Below are positions 22,462-34,091 of a stretch of 64,000 nt of DNA, in pieces (within the stretch, counting starts at the first letter, position 1; each line of letters starts with the position of its first letter). The stretch is from Immersiella caudata (lineage: Eukaryota; Ascomycota; Sordariomycetes; Sordariales; Lasiosphaeriaceae), in contig JAULSU010000003.1 in the NCBI GenBank assembly GCA_030512335.1, forward strand, positions 3,100,001-3,164,000, read 5' to 3'. A program made the translations under genes and the position numbers. Below the pieces are notes generated by a model. That model searched no databases and had not been told where the DNA came from. It saw nothing but the letters and a program-made list of their open reading frames with translations.

Positions 22462-22904
22462 ATGTCGCGCCATCACCCGTAAGCACCCCCGTTCTCCAAA
22501 AAAAACAACCACCTGCTGACCACGCCCAGTGATCTCGTTATGTGCCGCAAGCAATCCGGCATCGCGATCGGCCGCCTCTGCGACAAATGCGACGGCAAAT
22601 GCCCCGTGTGCGACTCGTACGTGCGACCGACAACCCTCGTGCGCATCTGCGACGAATGCAGCTTCGGCAACTACCAAAATAAATGTGTTGTCTGCGGCGG
22701 CGAGGGCATCTCGGACGCATTTTACTGCTTCGAGTGCACGCGCTTAGAAAAAGATCGGGATGGATGCCCGAAGATTATCAATCTAGGCAGTTCACGGACG
22801 GATGTGAGTTTCTTTCCTTCCCCTGGTGAAGACGTGAGAGACGTGCTAACAGTTTTTCCCCCTCGCAGCTATTCTACCAGAAGAAAACGAATCGAACATT
22901 TTAG
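22462..22904 (+). CDS. RDS3: RDS3 / PHF5A, SF3b complex subunit
   Basis: Exons 22462-22478 (17 nt), 22530-22803 and 22869-22904 encode 108 aa, the usual family length. The first coding exon gives only MSRHHP. The rest is a cysteine-rich knot with CRKQSG, CDKCDGKCPVCDSYV, RICDECSFG and CVVCGGEG, ending in FYQKKTNRTF. Nearly all of it is conserved across eukaryotes. PHF5A/Rds3 is a core subunit of the U2 snRNP SF3b complex and helps shape the branch-point adenosine pocket next to SF3B1/Hsh155. Intron 1 is 51 bp (GTAAGC donor, CTGAC branch) and intron 2 is 65 bp. Confidence is very high because the family barely varies. Confidence 0.97.
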
Positions 22905-23296
22905 TAAAGGTGTCGCTCGGGTCTGGGCACATCTCTTTGGTTTTCCTCGTTTCGGCTTTCTGCTGATACCACCTCTCCTATTCACTGTACATATCTGAAA
23001 CGAAAGCAGGACTATCTGGCTGCATTCCCGGCGTTGGGGGCGTTTTGTCAAGGGAGAGAAAAAGAGAGGCAATAAAGGTCTGGCCGCTTGCCAATAGACG
23101 AGACATGACAGAAAAGAGTCATACTAAGAAATCAATTCAGGTACAATTTTGATCCTCTCCCTCCAAGTAAGCTCAAGCCCTTCGCCTTTGCAGCAGGAAT
23201 TGAGCAGAATACCAAAGGTACGCAGCGCCATGCAAGTTATGATATAAGATTAAGCAGATGATGGTTCGCGGCTGCGGTTGAGCAGTCTTGATGCGG
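22905..23296. other. Convergent 3' intergenic region RDS3 / PEX26-like
   Basis: 392 bp between two stop codons on opposite strands. Nothing is recognised beyond presumed 3' UTRs. Confidence 0.5.
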
Positions 23297-24763
23297 TTAG
23301 ATATAGCTGACTTTCACTCCCATGCCCGCCGTAGCTCTAACTTTTTGCCACCCCGACCCAAGGATGCGGGAAATCTTCTCGCGGATACTCTTGCGACTAA
23401 ACATTAGAAGTAGCCCGATGATGAAGGCGGTTGTTCGATAAAGTAGAAACGGGTTGGTCTTGAAGTTCGTCGCCAGCTGGTCGATGAGCGCCTTGATATT
23501 TGTAAGCACCATCGTAGCTCTTGTCGTAAAGGATGGCGGTGGTGCAACAGCCTTGCTCTTCCTTGTCGGTACTGGTCGGGAGAGGCTGCTGGAAGCTTTC
23601 TTAACCCTGCCGCTGGATCCAGCATGGCTAGGGGTCCGCTCGATGCCATAATCGACTTCGCTTGCCGCTTGTCGTTTCGCCCGCTCTTCTTCCAGCCGCT
23701 TCCGCTCCCTCTCCTCGTTCTCGGCCCTGAGTCTCCGGGCTTCCTCAATATCTCTGCGGATAGCATCCTCCTGCTGTTGCCTCTCCTCGTTCTCCCGCCT
23801 CTCCGCCTCAAGCTGCTCATCCCGCAGACTCTGCAAGGCCTGCAGGAATGCCTCGCGCCGCTCCTCATCGAGGACGGCACTGACAGTGATAAAATCGCGT
23901 GCGTAGTCCCATTCGTCATTCCGAACAAGAACATGCAGCGTATAAAGCTCCAAAATCTTCACCCTCGCGTTTAAATCTCTCGGCGTATCTGCGCCGCTAG
24001 CCCCCTTCGCCGGAGATCGAAACCGCCTCGGCGACGACTCCGAAAACCGGTCCGAGATATCAAGGTTCGGCGTCCGCGCAGCAGCAAGATAATTCTCCAA
24101 CCTCTTCTGGTTCTGCGTCTGCACCTTCGCATGCGCAAGCAAAAGCGTCGCCCTGTGTGCATCATGTCAATCACCCGTTGCCACAGACCAATCCCACCAA
24201 GAACGAAAGACTTACAAGTTGATAACAACGTCCGCATCCACATCCCCCTCCACACCATGATACCCATGCCTCACCACCTCCTCCCACACCTCTCCCTCGC
24301 GCACATCGGTGCAAATTCCCCGCCATTCCTGCGTTCCAAACGCTGCCTTACCCTCTTCCGGGTCAAGCTCCAAAATGGCGTTCAAAATCGTAAGGTATAA
24401 GCTCCACACTTTAATTCTCGTCGAGCGGGACGCCCTCGCGACAGGCGCCGGCTCAAACGCCGTGCCGTTCGGGTCGTCGGAAGGCGGCGGGGTGATCAGT
24501 GGGAGGACGGTGGACAGCGCTTCGGGGAGACGACGCGTCAGGAAGAGCGTTGATGCCTGGCGGTAGGCCTTTGTGATGTGCGATGAGGATGAGGAGTGGC
24601 GCGCCGAAGCCATGGAGGAGGATAAGGATGAAATAGAAGATGCCATGATGGTGCCGTGCTGCTGGGCGGAGGAATTGAATCCGTTTGTTGTTGTGGTTAT
24701 TGCTGGGCTGCCGAGGGCGGTGTAGGTCGTCGGGGAGGTGCTCTCAAGGTGAGGCGGCGCCAT
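23297..24763 (-). CDS. PEX26-like tail-anchored peroxin (probable)
   Basis: Exons 24763-24216 and 24152-23297 encode 467 aa; the 63-bp intron has GTAAGT and CAG. The Ser-rich N-terminus leads into SHITKAYRQASTLFLTRRLP and other short helices, a helical-repeat-like region (LYTLHVLVRNDEWDYARDFI), a long Glu/Arg coiled coil around residues 280-345, and one hydrophobic segment near the C-terminus (about 418-435, FIIGLLLMF). A basic tail of about 30 residues follows. This is the architecture of the filamentous-fungal PEX26/PEX15 type anchor that recruits the PEX1/PEX6 ATPase to the peroxisome. The family is poorly conserved and I rely on the N-terminal motif plus topology, so an alternative tail-anchored protein is possible. 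First in-frame ATG used; later Mets at residues 40 and 51 are alternatives. Confidence 0.6.
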
Positions 24764-25707
24764 TGTTGACGATTCGATTTCGGGTGCCAGCCAGTGACGA
24801 ATGGATAGCTGACCCGGTATGTTTATTTTACCCACACGCTACACTACCAGACACTGGAATTCTACCGTAGAGTCATTTTGACGCGATGCGGGATGCGGCG
24901 ACGTTAAATCTGGTGATGAAGGTCGACAAAGTTTCGATCCAGACGCGCGCAGCACTGTGACTTCCTCCCCGAATTGCGGTGGAGGTTGCGCATGTGTCTG
25001 GTGACCCGTCAAAGGCGAGGAAATCCCTTGGTGTGATCGCGGCTGTTGAGCCGAGGCTCGTCGCTGGATTTGCTCGGCTGGAGCAGTGACTGGGGCCAAA
25101 CTAGGCCGAGCTTCTTGGTTTGCGGGGTGACGATAGTAAAGTACTTCAGGCAGCCGCGAGTCTACAGTGTGAGTCGAAGTACACTACTATGAGTCCGCCT
25201 CGTCGGTTGAGCACATGCATCCCCATCAGTCGACTCGCCACGTAAAGGGCATGAAGACCCCTAATTACTCAGCGTGTTGCGCTGCAACATACGTGTCACG
25301 CTAGCATGATGTCCTCTAGAGTGTTTCCTCAGTCCTTCGTCTCCGGGGTGTAGCGCCTTCGCGAGCTCGTGCTGTTGAAAGGCTTGGGGTACACAGTAAG
25401 GGGAAGCCATGGCTTTTAGCCCCTGAAAGTACTTGTTTACAGACACACTCCATGTCTCTGATGCACCGATCGAACAAGCCGGCTGGCGTTAGAAAACAAC
25501 ACCGAACAGCTATAAGTTGATCTTCCATCGCAAGAGGATTTCCCGTGAGCTTGAGATCCACGGCAAATATACGTCACGCCACAGCAATTTTACAATTGCC
25601 ACATCACAGACCACAATCTTTGGCGTTCGGAACACTTCGCCTCTGTTTTCCACTTCTCCCAATATCCACAAACAGTTATATAGGGCTGACAACCCGCATA
25701 ACTTCAA
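24764..25707. other. Intergenic region PEX26-like promoter / UTP10 3' side
   Basis: 944 bp with no supported gene. The first part should hold the PEX26-like promoter. An 81-codon minus frame at 25,316-25,561 and a plus frame overlapping the UTP10 3' end have no family resemblance. Confidence 0.45.
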
Positions 25708-28700
25708 CTACTGCAACATTGAATCCAGACTCTCACCCAATGCCTGCTCGATTCCCACAATCCACCGCCTGTTCTCACGCTCAACGACCTCATCGTCATC
25801 ATCCTGCAACTCGCTAATGTACGGCAACATCTCAGGCAAAGATGCTAGCCATTCCTCCCCAAGGCGTTCCGTAAGTGCCTGTTGGCAGTTCACCACTGCC
25901 AAGCGAACCGCCGCCTGCCCCGATCTCAAGTGCTTGAGCAACGTGCCATTGAGCTCCTTGTGATGCTCCTTAGAGTCGGCGGCCGCAGCCAGCTCAACAA
26001 CCGCTGGGACGAGGTCTTCCATGGCGTCGACCGTACCGGCGCGTAGGAACTGCTCGATCAAGACGGGGGCGACCGCGCCGAAATGTGCCGGTGCCTGCCA
26101 GAACCCATCCTGGTCATGCTCAAAGCACTGCGCCAGTGTGCGCAGGACGCGCTTCCAAAGCTCCCTTTGGGCGGCATCCTTCAAATCAGACCCTGCCAGT
26201 ATCTCAGCAGCGCCCTCAGCAATATACGAGGCGTAGCTCGTCACAATAGACTTGAGATTGCTGAAGAATGTATGCATGAAGCCGTAGACGCTGAGCTGAC
26301 GCATCGTTTTGCCAGCCACATCTTGTTTCTGGGACTTGGATGTCGACCATTCGACGAGCGCCGAAAATATGGGGCGGAAGGCAGCGTCGTTCAACTTGTA
26401 GATCATCTTGAGTGCGCACTCGTTGACGGTGCTCTCGACCTCTTCCAGCTCCGACGATTTGATATCTCTCTTCTCGCCGTCGGCCGCGAGTTGTCGTCTC
26501 AGGTCCAAAGCATTAGTGAAAATCACGGACAAAGCCGACACGTTCTTAGCTACAGTTGCCTTGGAGTGCTTGTCCAGAGCGATGCCAAGAACGCGCAAGT
26601 GCTGAGCTAGAGCCTGTTTCGTTGTTAGAATTGCAACTACCACTTGAAGGGGGGTATATCTTACCGGTATGCCAGACTGGTAGGCCTTTGCCCAGTTCCG
26701 TTCGAGGGCAATGAACAGGGTCTTAGGCTCAACCAACCTTGCAATGAATTCCAAGCATTGGAAGAGGTTGTCGTGCGACTCTGCATCCAGGGTTGCGGCA
26801 GCAGAAGCATTTGCGCAAGCAAGCACCTGGTCGAGATAAGCGCCAGAGATCATGTACGGGACATGCTGGGCCAGTGCAGTCATGAATGCGCAGGCAGCAT
26901 TGTGCAAGGCGACATTGGACGTTTCGCCCTGCAGGCTCTGTTCCAAGTAGCCCAGAGCCCTGGCGATTGCCACTGGTAGTACAGGCACAATGCCATCTTG
27001 CAAGACGTCAACAAGTGAGGCCAAGCAGAGAAGAGCCATGATGCGGAGGCTCTCTGACTCCTGGCCAAGACAGTGATCGCCAGCAATGGTGCTTGCAGCG
27101 GCCGCAACGGCCTCGAGATCCTTCTTGCCATACTTTTCCGCAATCTTGTCCACGCATGTGACAGCCGTGTGCTTGTAGTTCATATCTTCCGATTCCCGAA
27201 TAACAGCTGTCAGCTGGGGCAAGAAAGCAAGCAGTGCGGCCCTCGTCTTGGGATCCGTATTGCTCTCCTTGTCAACCCGCAGCTCCAGGGACCGCAGCAC
27301 CTTTTGTCTGAGCTCGACGTTGGGTCGGTCAAGAAGCGCCTCGACGCTCTTGATAAACTCTGAGATGGAGAGTAAATTCAAGAGGTTGGCGAGCGCATCA
27401 CCGCAACGGTTATGCAACGGCTTCTTGGATTTGACGGTGGTCGCCAGGCCAAGCAGGTTCTCCAGAAGTGTCGCATATAGATCACGTATCTTAGCGGAGT
27501 CCATGTCGTCGGTCTCCGCTAGGGAATTGATCTCTCGTTTGAGACGACGATTGCTAAGAAGGTGAGGAAGGAGGGCCAGCTGTTTGGTGGCGATCTTGGT
27601 GGCGTCGCGGTCTGCGGTTTCGTTTCTCTCCAGCAGTGATTTCGAAAGAGCCGGTTTTGGCTTGAAAATGTCGGCTGTCAAGTCCAGGAATTTGATCAGC
27701 GTCTGGAGTTGGACCTCGACCGGGAAAGAGCCCAAAAGCTGTGTCGTAAACGCAACCATGTTGTCTGTAGCCCCGTACTTGTCGACAAACATCGCCAGGA
27801 CAGCAAAAAGAAAGTCGTCGGGTCCGAGATTCTGGACGAGGGACAAGAAGAGGTCCTGTTTCCTGGGAGCCGGAATATGGTCGTATGCGGTGACAAAGCT
27901 TGACAGAAGCTGCGCCGTGCTGGATACCAGGGTTCTAGGGTTTTTGCGGAAGGTCTCAATAAGTGGTGGGATGACCTCTTTGACAGTTTGGTTGACGACA
28001 TGGGCGGAGTAGTCATCAGCCTGCTTCAGAACAGAGCTGCCCATGAAAGTAAAGATAGGCATCACACTGTTCAACACTACATCCGGCGCGGCTCTAGCTA
28101 AGCTGGCCACCAGGAGCAAAGCAGCGTTGATGACCGTGGGGCTGCTGGACTTTTGGATGCAGCTAGCCAGAATGTCGCCGTATCCAGCTGATGGGTCAAT
28201 CGTAAGCGCCTTATCCTTCTGGTAAGCTGGAATCATCGCGAGAAGGCTGCTCAACACCAGGTTCTGGAGATAGCCCAGCTCTGCTCTAACAAGAGTCCTA
28301 AGGTGCTGAAGGTCGGAGAGCGTTGTGAAGAGGCTGGGGAGCAAAGCCGTGCGGCGCTCTGGGTTGGCCTCTTGCACAAGCTCCAGAACAAATGTGATCT
28401 TGTTAAGGGTAGCTTTGAATTCGTTGCCTTGCAAAACATTCCGAGGATGCTCCGCGGTGCTTATCCGCCTTCGCTTGTTGGCTGGTGGCTCAGTTGCAAT
28501 CTTGACCTCGTCCTGAATAGAATCGAGGAAGTCAAGGAGAACTTCGGTGGGCAGGTCAACCTTACGAAGGACGTCTGCAGCCTCTGCGGATACAGAAACT
28601 TGGTCAGCTGACGCTTGGGGAGGAGGCTGAGATAGCTCGTAGAGTGTTTGGGCGGCAGAGCGTTGGGCTTCCTCCTTCATAGATGGCCAAAGCTTTTGGA

Positions 28701-31196
28701 TCCGTGTGAAGATGCTCTCAACCAGATTCGCTCGGGCAGCGACCTGCTGTTCTCTGAGGAGACTGAAAAACAAATCGAGACCGGGAGCGTTGTTCGCCAC
28801 CACCGTGCCTGTGCAAGCGACGTTGACTGCACCCTCATCAACCGACTCCCGATCCGCAAGAAGTTTAGACTCAGAGCCAGGCAATTTAGCCCACCATCGG
28901 AGAACTGGCAGCAAAAGGTCGGTCCTAGAAGTTCCAGAGATGCTCTTGATCTGATTCAGCGGCTTCAGCAAACTCAGCTTCACCGCGAGTAGCGATGTTG
29001 CCTCGATGTGGCTGCAGAGAAACTTAAGGATCGCCAGCCTCGTTGAGCGAGAGACATGTTGTTTTTTCCCTGCATCTTTCGCATCATTAGAGCCTTCCAG
29101 TGCGTTGACAAGGATGGCCACTACATGATCTTCATGAAGGACGGACTCCTCAAGAGACGGTAGGAGGACGGAGTTGATCAAGGTGTTGGTTGCATCAAAC
29201 TCCAGAGGGACAATCCTGCTCGAGACACTTCCATAAATATCCTTTGAAGCCCAAACTGATCGTGCGGTCTTGGGCGCAACAGTAAATTGTTGTCCCAACA
29301 TAGCAAGAAGATCAGCCGCTGCGCGGCGAACTCGCTTTGCGGGGTCGCTCAAAGCAACAATGCAGCAAGGGATGATGGCCTGGAAGTCCTTCTTTGCACA
29401 GTCCTCCTCCTTCAAACGTGTCTTGACTCGGTCTAGAGCAGCAGCCTTGGCCAGCGACGGGTAATGACCGCTCCATATCCGCATGTAGAAACTGAGGTAG
29501 AACGATTTGGTGGGCGCCGCAGACCGGCTGAGGACAGGAGCTTCGTCAAACAACTGAAGGTCGCTCTCATTTGCAGCCGCAGACAAGAAGAACGCACTAA
29601 GTTCATCGAAGAGATCCACTGGTTCGGGGGACAAGCATGAGCTTTTTGGGGTCGGGAGCTTGGATGCCCTCTCAAACGCTGCCTCAAAGCTCTGTTGTAC
29701 GTCGGGCGTGTCGGCATCCATGCCCATCTCGACATCCTCGCCCGATGATTCGATGGTGAGCTTAGGTCGGATAGCAGTCTCCAACTTCAGTTCCAGCTCC
29801 TCAATGTTGAAGTCAACCTCTTCAATCGTGCTTCGGATGGCACTTCCGAGCTCGCCGCCAGCCTGGGACAGGTTGACCAGACTTGAGCCAAGCTCCTTCC
29901 GGACATGGCCATCCTGATCGACTTCATCCCCAATCTTGTGAGCGGCAACAAGAAGCGACTTGTACACAACCTTGATCTGCTTCTCATCGAGAAACTTGTC
30001 CTCAAGAAGTGCATTGATGAGCGGAAGGCTGCGCGCGTCTCCCTTTTTAGACATTCTCTCCACCAACGCAAGGGCGAGACCATTTGCAAGTCTGTCGACT
30101 CTGTAGTTTTGGCTGATATCGCGTAATGTTGGGACAAAGCCTTGCAACTTCAGAACCGCCTTGGCCACCCGTCCGGAGAGTTGTTTAGCAGATCGATACT
30201 GCGAGAGAACTGAAAGGCACACAAGACCAGGTCGGAAGGTATCATTCGTCCAGCCTAGGACAAGTTGGTCCATGAACGCGGTGAGAGCATTGTCTTCAAG
30301 GCTAGCCTTTGAGGCAAGGATGGTGACAATCATGTAGCTCGCAATTTGGAGCCCTGGCGCATTCTTCATGACCAGCGACTCGCTAAGAACTGGTCCGATT
30401 TGCTGCAGAAGGGTATGGTCATTTTGCATCTGGATGCTCTTTCTCCCTGACCGCATCCTATCCAGCATCCCATTGACGGCCTCTGCCATGATGCCGCCCC
30501 AGAAGGAAATCAACCCGGGGTACTCCTGCTTGGCTCTACAAGATTGGAGAGTGTACTCTGAGATCATGGAGAGGAAGGCAGGCCGGTTTGTCGCTTGCTG
30601 GACGATCGCCGCTCGGGGTGGGGCTGTGAGAGACCGAGAATAGGGATCGAGAAACCTATATTCCAAGGGAATGTTTGACGGCAAAATGGACAGCAGCGTC
30701 GCGAATGCCGGAATGGTGTGGTATGGCAGGAAAGTGGTGATTAGGGCTGCTGTGTTGAACTCGTGAATCCTAAACTGGTGTCAGAGCTGATATGGCCTAA
30801 GAATACAACCGTCACATACCTGAACCGCCGAATCAACCACTCGATAGCCTTGATCGCAGGCATAAGACGAAGGCGGCTCCCTACCAAGTGCAGGAATGCC
30901 TCGATGCGCTTGTCCAAAGCCCCGTTCTCCTTGGCAGACATTTGAATCCGGTCTGCCTCCTGGCTCTGTTCGCTGAACAGTGTCGCTCCATAATGGGCAA
31001 AGCGAGAGTCGAGGCGGCAAAGCTCCTCGAACCCTTCGTGGCAGATGGTGAATATCTCGGGAAAGGTCTGGCCCGCGGCAGCTCTGGGCTCGAAGATCAA
31101 GGATTTCGCATGCGCGGCCTTTAACGTTTTGGCGTCCAAGCTGGTCTTCGATTTCGCCGCGACTTGAGCGAGCTGCTGGGCAAGAGACAACGCCAT
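25708..31196 (-). CDS. UTP10: UTP10, U3 snoRNP / SSU processome HEAT-repeat protein
   Basis: Exons 31196-30820, 30769-26665 and 26613-25708 encode 1795 aa, close to the family length of about 1800. It starts MALSLAQQLAQVAAKSKTSL and, across the 50-bp intron 1, continues RRFRIHEFNTAALI and HTIPAFATLLSILP, all hallmarks of Utp10. Helical HEAT-type repeats fill the protein. The C-terminal BP28CT-like region includes LDKHSKATVAKNV and DLRRQLAADGEK. Intron 2 (26614-26664, 51 bp) is in frame and stop-free, but removing it restores the expected AYQSGIP-ALAQHLRVLGIALD. Utp10/HEATR1 is part of the t-UTP (UTPA) subcomplex that links rDNA transcription to 35S pre-rRNA processing in the nucleolus. Divergent from NOC3, another ribosome-assembly gene. 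Confidence 0.95.
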
Positions 31197-32054
31197 GGTG
31201 GCTTCTGTGCGCTCACGCGATCCCCTCCTTCAATCCCAATTTCTTGAACGTCAAGGCGTCGGCGTCGGCATCAGCGTGCACAAAAGTTGCGCAATTGAGA
31301 GTTGCTGATATAACTGCTTGAAAGTTTCAGCGCCTAAGAGGCACTTCAATCGGATTGTCTTCTCCGTCGTGAGATTGCGTCTAGGCGTCCGATCTCTTGA
31401 GTCCTTCGCCGTCTTGGACCTCACAAACTTCCCAGAAATTTTGTCGCAAATGCTCATCGCACCGTACCTCCCGCAACTTTTCTGTGGGGAAGTTGTTATC
31501 GATAACAGTCCTACAGCCAATGAATGACGCAGGATCTCGATAGGTTTCGTAGCTTTAGTGGGGCATACTACGGCGGTAAATAACGACGTCTGTCGAAGTT
31601 GAGTTTTTGCTTTTTTAAGATACATACGCACCCTGACTTTCTAATGCGACACCACACTACCTTGAATTTTCAAACCTTTGCATTGGCTTAGCCACTGTGA
31701 TAAAAAATACAAACGTGATATCATTCGATATTTTTTGCTTTATTTAATGGTGGTGTTTTAACTATCACATTTTCATTAAAATGATATCACGTTTGTATTT
31801 TTATCATAGTGGTTAAGCCAATGCAAGTTTTTTAAAGATTTAGTGGCTTGTGGACAGAATGGCCATAGGGTGGGTGTAACTACGAAAAGTTGCGAAAGTG
31901 CGGTTTCGAACTCCAAAATTCCCAACTTCGACAGACGTCGTTATTTCCCGCCGTAGCAGACACTTGGAGACCCGTTGGAGATGCAAGAAAAAAAATAATG
32001 TTCCTAGCTCGACTTGACACTCCCCGCCAAACTGAAGACACCGACTACGACGCA
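31197..32054. promoter_or_regulatory. Shared divergent promoter UTP10 / NOC3 with inserted inverted repeat
   Basis: An 858-bp spacer between the UTP10 and NOC3 start codons. It holds the nested inverted repeat described separately (31568-31956). Outside that element, the part next to UTP10 is not AT-rich. The two proteins act in one pathway (nucleolar ribosome assembly), so co-regulation from this spacer is a reasonable inference. Confidence 0.45.
31568..31956. mobile_element. Nested inverted repeat, MITE-like, about 390 bp
   Basis: Outer arms: 31568-31603 (CTACGGCGGTAAATAACGAC, then GTCTGTCGAAGTTGAG) and its near-perfect inverse at 31921-31956. Inner arms: 31678-31725 (starts TTGCATTGGCTTAGCCACTG) and the inverse at 31780-31826, differing by two G/A changes and one base of indel, around an AT-rich loop of 54 bp. 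The whole interior is AT-rich, unlike its surroundings. No open frame of transposase size is present and no clear target-site duplication was seen. A non-autonomous foldback/MITE element fits best; a structured regulatory element is the alternative. Confidence 0.65.
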
Positions 32055-34091
32055 ATGGCTTTACACCCCCCCAAACGACGGAGGCTGTCGGACGACAACG
32101 GCGACTCGGCGCTAAATGGCCGCAAAGTTCAAAAGCAATTTTTCAAGAGCGCTGCCAATTGGAATCTGGAAAATGACTACGCAAACCGGCCGCGGAAAGG
32201 AACGAAGAAGGACAAGAAAAAGCAGAAGAAAGTTTCTGACGACCAAAACGGCGGCAGACTACCTATAAAAGCTGCATCTGGAACTTGGGTCTCTCAGGAA
32301 GACGAAGAGTCCATAGCCAGTGACACAGAATGGATCGAGAACGAGGGAGACGCCGAGCCCGTCGACGACGACGAGGAAGCTCCTGTCCCCGAGGAGCCCA
32401 AGATCCCGGAGCGGGAGCAGATCCGAAGAGCTCAGGAGGAGATGGCAAAAATTGCCATACAGCTCAACGAGGAGCCTGAGGAGTACCCCGGCGCATTCAA
32501 GGCTCTGTCGAAAATCGGGGAGTCCCCTCTTCCCTCCATCCGGAAGCTTGCCATTCTGACCCAGGCGGCGATTTACAAAGACGTCATTCCCGGGTACCGA
32601 ATAAGACCTGCGGCGGAAGATCCTGCCGGCGAAAAGCTGTCAAAGGATGTCAAGAAACTACGAGTCTACGAACAAGCCTTGGTTACCGGATACCAGGCCT
32701 TCCTGAAGGCCTTGGCGCAGTACGCAACCATACCACCTGTGAAGGGGGAGAAGCCCACCAAAAGAATATCATCCATTGCCATATCTTGCGCATGCACGCT
32801 GTTGAATGCCGTCCCGCACTTCAACTTCAGGGGCGACCTTCTGCGGATCCTGGTGAGAAAACTGAGCGCACGCAGGCCGGATGCCGACTTCGTCAAGTGT
32901 CGACAAGCCCTTGAGAAGCTCTTCAGGGACGATGAAGAGGGAAGGCCGTCGATGGAGGCGGTCTCGCTGTTGTCGAAGATGATGAGGGCACGAGAATACA
33001 ACACCGACGAGAGTGTCATCAACTTGTTTCTCCATCTCCGCCTGCTCTCCGAGTTCTCCGGAACAGGTTCGCATGACCGAGTAGACCGCGAAGTGGAGGA
33101 AGGGTTGAAACCTAAACCCCAGAAGGTGTTTCGGACGAAGAAGGAGCGCAAGCGCTTGAAGGAACAGAAGGCAGCCGAAAAGGTTATGGCTCAAGCCGAT
33201 GCCACAGTCACCCACGAGGAACGAGAGCAGATGCAGTCTGAGACGCTGAAGATGGTGTTTGCCACTTACTTCAGAATCCTGAAGCAGCGATCACCCCACC
33301 TCATGGGGGCAGTACTGGAAGGTCTCGCAAAGTACTCGCATCTAATCAATCAAGATTTCTTTGGCGATCTCCTCGAGGCCTTGAAGGACTTGATTCGATA
33401 CGCACAGCAAGATGAAGAGGGCAATGGAGACAACGCCGATGAAGAAGAGGATGATGATACCCCAACCGCCCGCGACACGAGCAGAGAGGCGATGCTCTGC
33501 ACGGTCACTGCGTTCGCCCTGTTGGCAGGGCAGGACGCTCACAATGCCCGATCCAACCTCCACCTCGATCTCTCATTCTTCACCACCCACCTGTACCGCA
33601 GTCTCCTGAGTCTGTCTGTCAATGCAGACCTGGAACTTGGTGCCAAATCACTTCACCTCCCCGACCCTGACAGTTCAGAGGATGACAAGAGAAACTCCAA
33701 GGTCAACATCCAGACAACCACAGCGCTCTTGATCAGATGTCTCAGCGGCGTTCTCCTCCCACCATGGAACATCCGCTCGGTCCCGCCGCTGCGCTTGGCC
33801 GCGTTCACTAAGCAGCTCATGTCCAGCTCTCTGCAGATGCCAGAGAAGTCGTGCCAGGCTGTGCTTGGACTGCTACAGGATGTTATCCACACGCATGGCA
33901 AGAAGATCAATGCGCTCTGGAACACGGAGGAGCGGAAGGGAGATGGCACGTTCAAGCCACTGGCCGAAACTGTGGAGGCGAGCAATCCATTTACGGCTAC
34001 TGTCTGGGAGGGTGAGCTGCTGAGGAAGCATTACTGTCCAAAGGTCAGAGGTGAGCTCAAGTTGATGGAGAAGAATCTCAAAGCCATCTGA
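32055..34091 (+). CDS. NOC3: NOC3, nucleolar complex protein
   Basis: Single exon, 678 aa. The N-terminus is basic (MALHPPKRRRLS), followed by Lys-rich and acidic low-complexity stretches to about residue 120. The NOC3p region is about residues 135-240 (PGAFKALSKIGESPLPSIRK, YKDVIPGYRIR), then a Lys/Glu coiled patch, and a CBF/Mak21-type domain in the C-terminal third (MVFATYFRILKQ, LSGVLLPPWNIRSVPPLRLA). Noc3 binds Noc2 in pre-60S maturation and nuclear export, and in yeast also has a role in replication licensing. The frame is open upstream through the right arm of the inverted repeat with an ATG at 31998. The start at 32055 is preferred because it matches the usual basic N-terminus. Confidence 0.95.
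   Translation: MALHPPKRRRLSDDNGDSALNGRKVQKQFFKSAANWNLENDYANRPRKGTKKDKKKQKKVSDDQNGGRLPIKAASGTWVSQEDEESIASDTEWIENEGDAEPVDDDEEAPVPEEPKIPEREQIRRAQEEMAKIAIQLNEEPEEYPGAFKALSKIGESPLPSIRKLAILTQAAIYKDVIPGYRIRPAAEDPAGEKLSKDVKKLRVYEQALVTGYQAFLKALAQYATIPPVKGEKPTKRISSIAISCACTLLNAVPHFNFRGDLLRILVRKLSARRPDADFVKCRQALEKLFRDDEEGRPSMEAVSLLSKMMRAREYNTDESVINLFLHLRLLSEFSGTGSHDRVDREVEEGLKPKPQKVFRTKKERKRLKEQKAAEKVMAQADATVTHEEREQMQSETLKMVFATYFRILKQRSPHLMGAVLEGLAKYSHLINQDFFGDLLEALKDLIRYAQQDEEGNGDNADEEEDDDTPTARDTSREAMLCTVTAFALLAGQDAHNARSNLHLDLSFFTTHLYRSLLSLSVNADLELGAKSLHLPDPDSSEDDKRNSKVNIQTTTALLIRCLSGVLLPPWNIRSVPPLRLAAFTKQLMSSSLQMPEKSCQAVLGLLQDVIHTHGKKINALWNTEERKGDGTFKPLAETVEASNPFTATVWEGELLRKHYCPKVRGELKLMEKNLKAI

Noticed and set aside
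31890..32054. N-terminal extension of the NOC3 frame
   Set aside because: It is translated from the arm of the inverted repeat; the same QLRQTSLF peptide appears in reverse orientation from the other arm, so it is not conserved protein.
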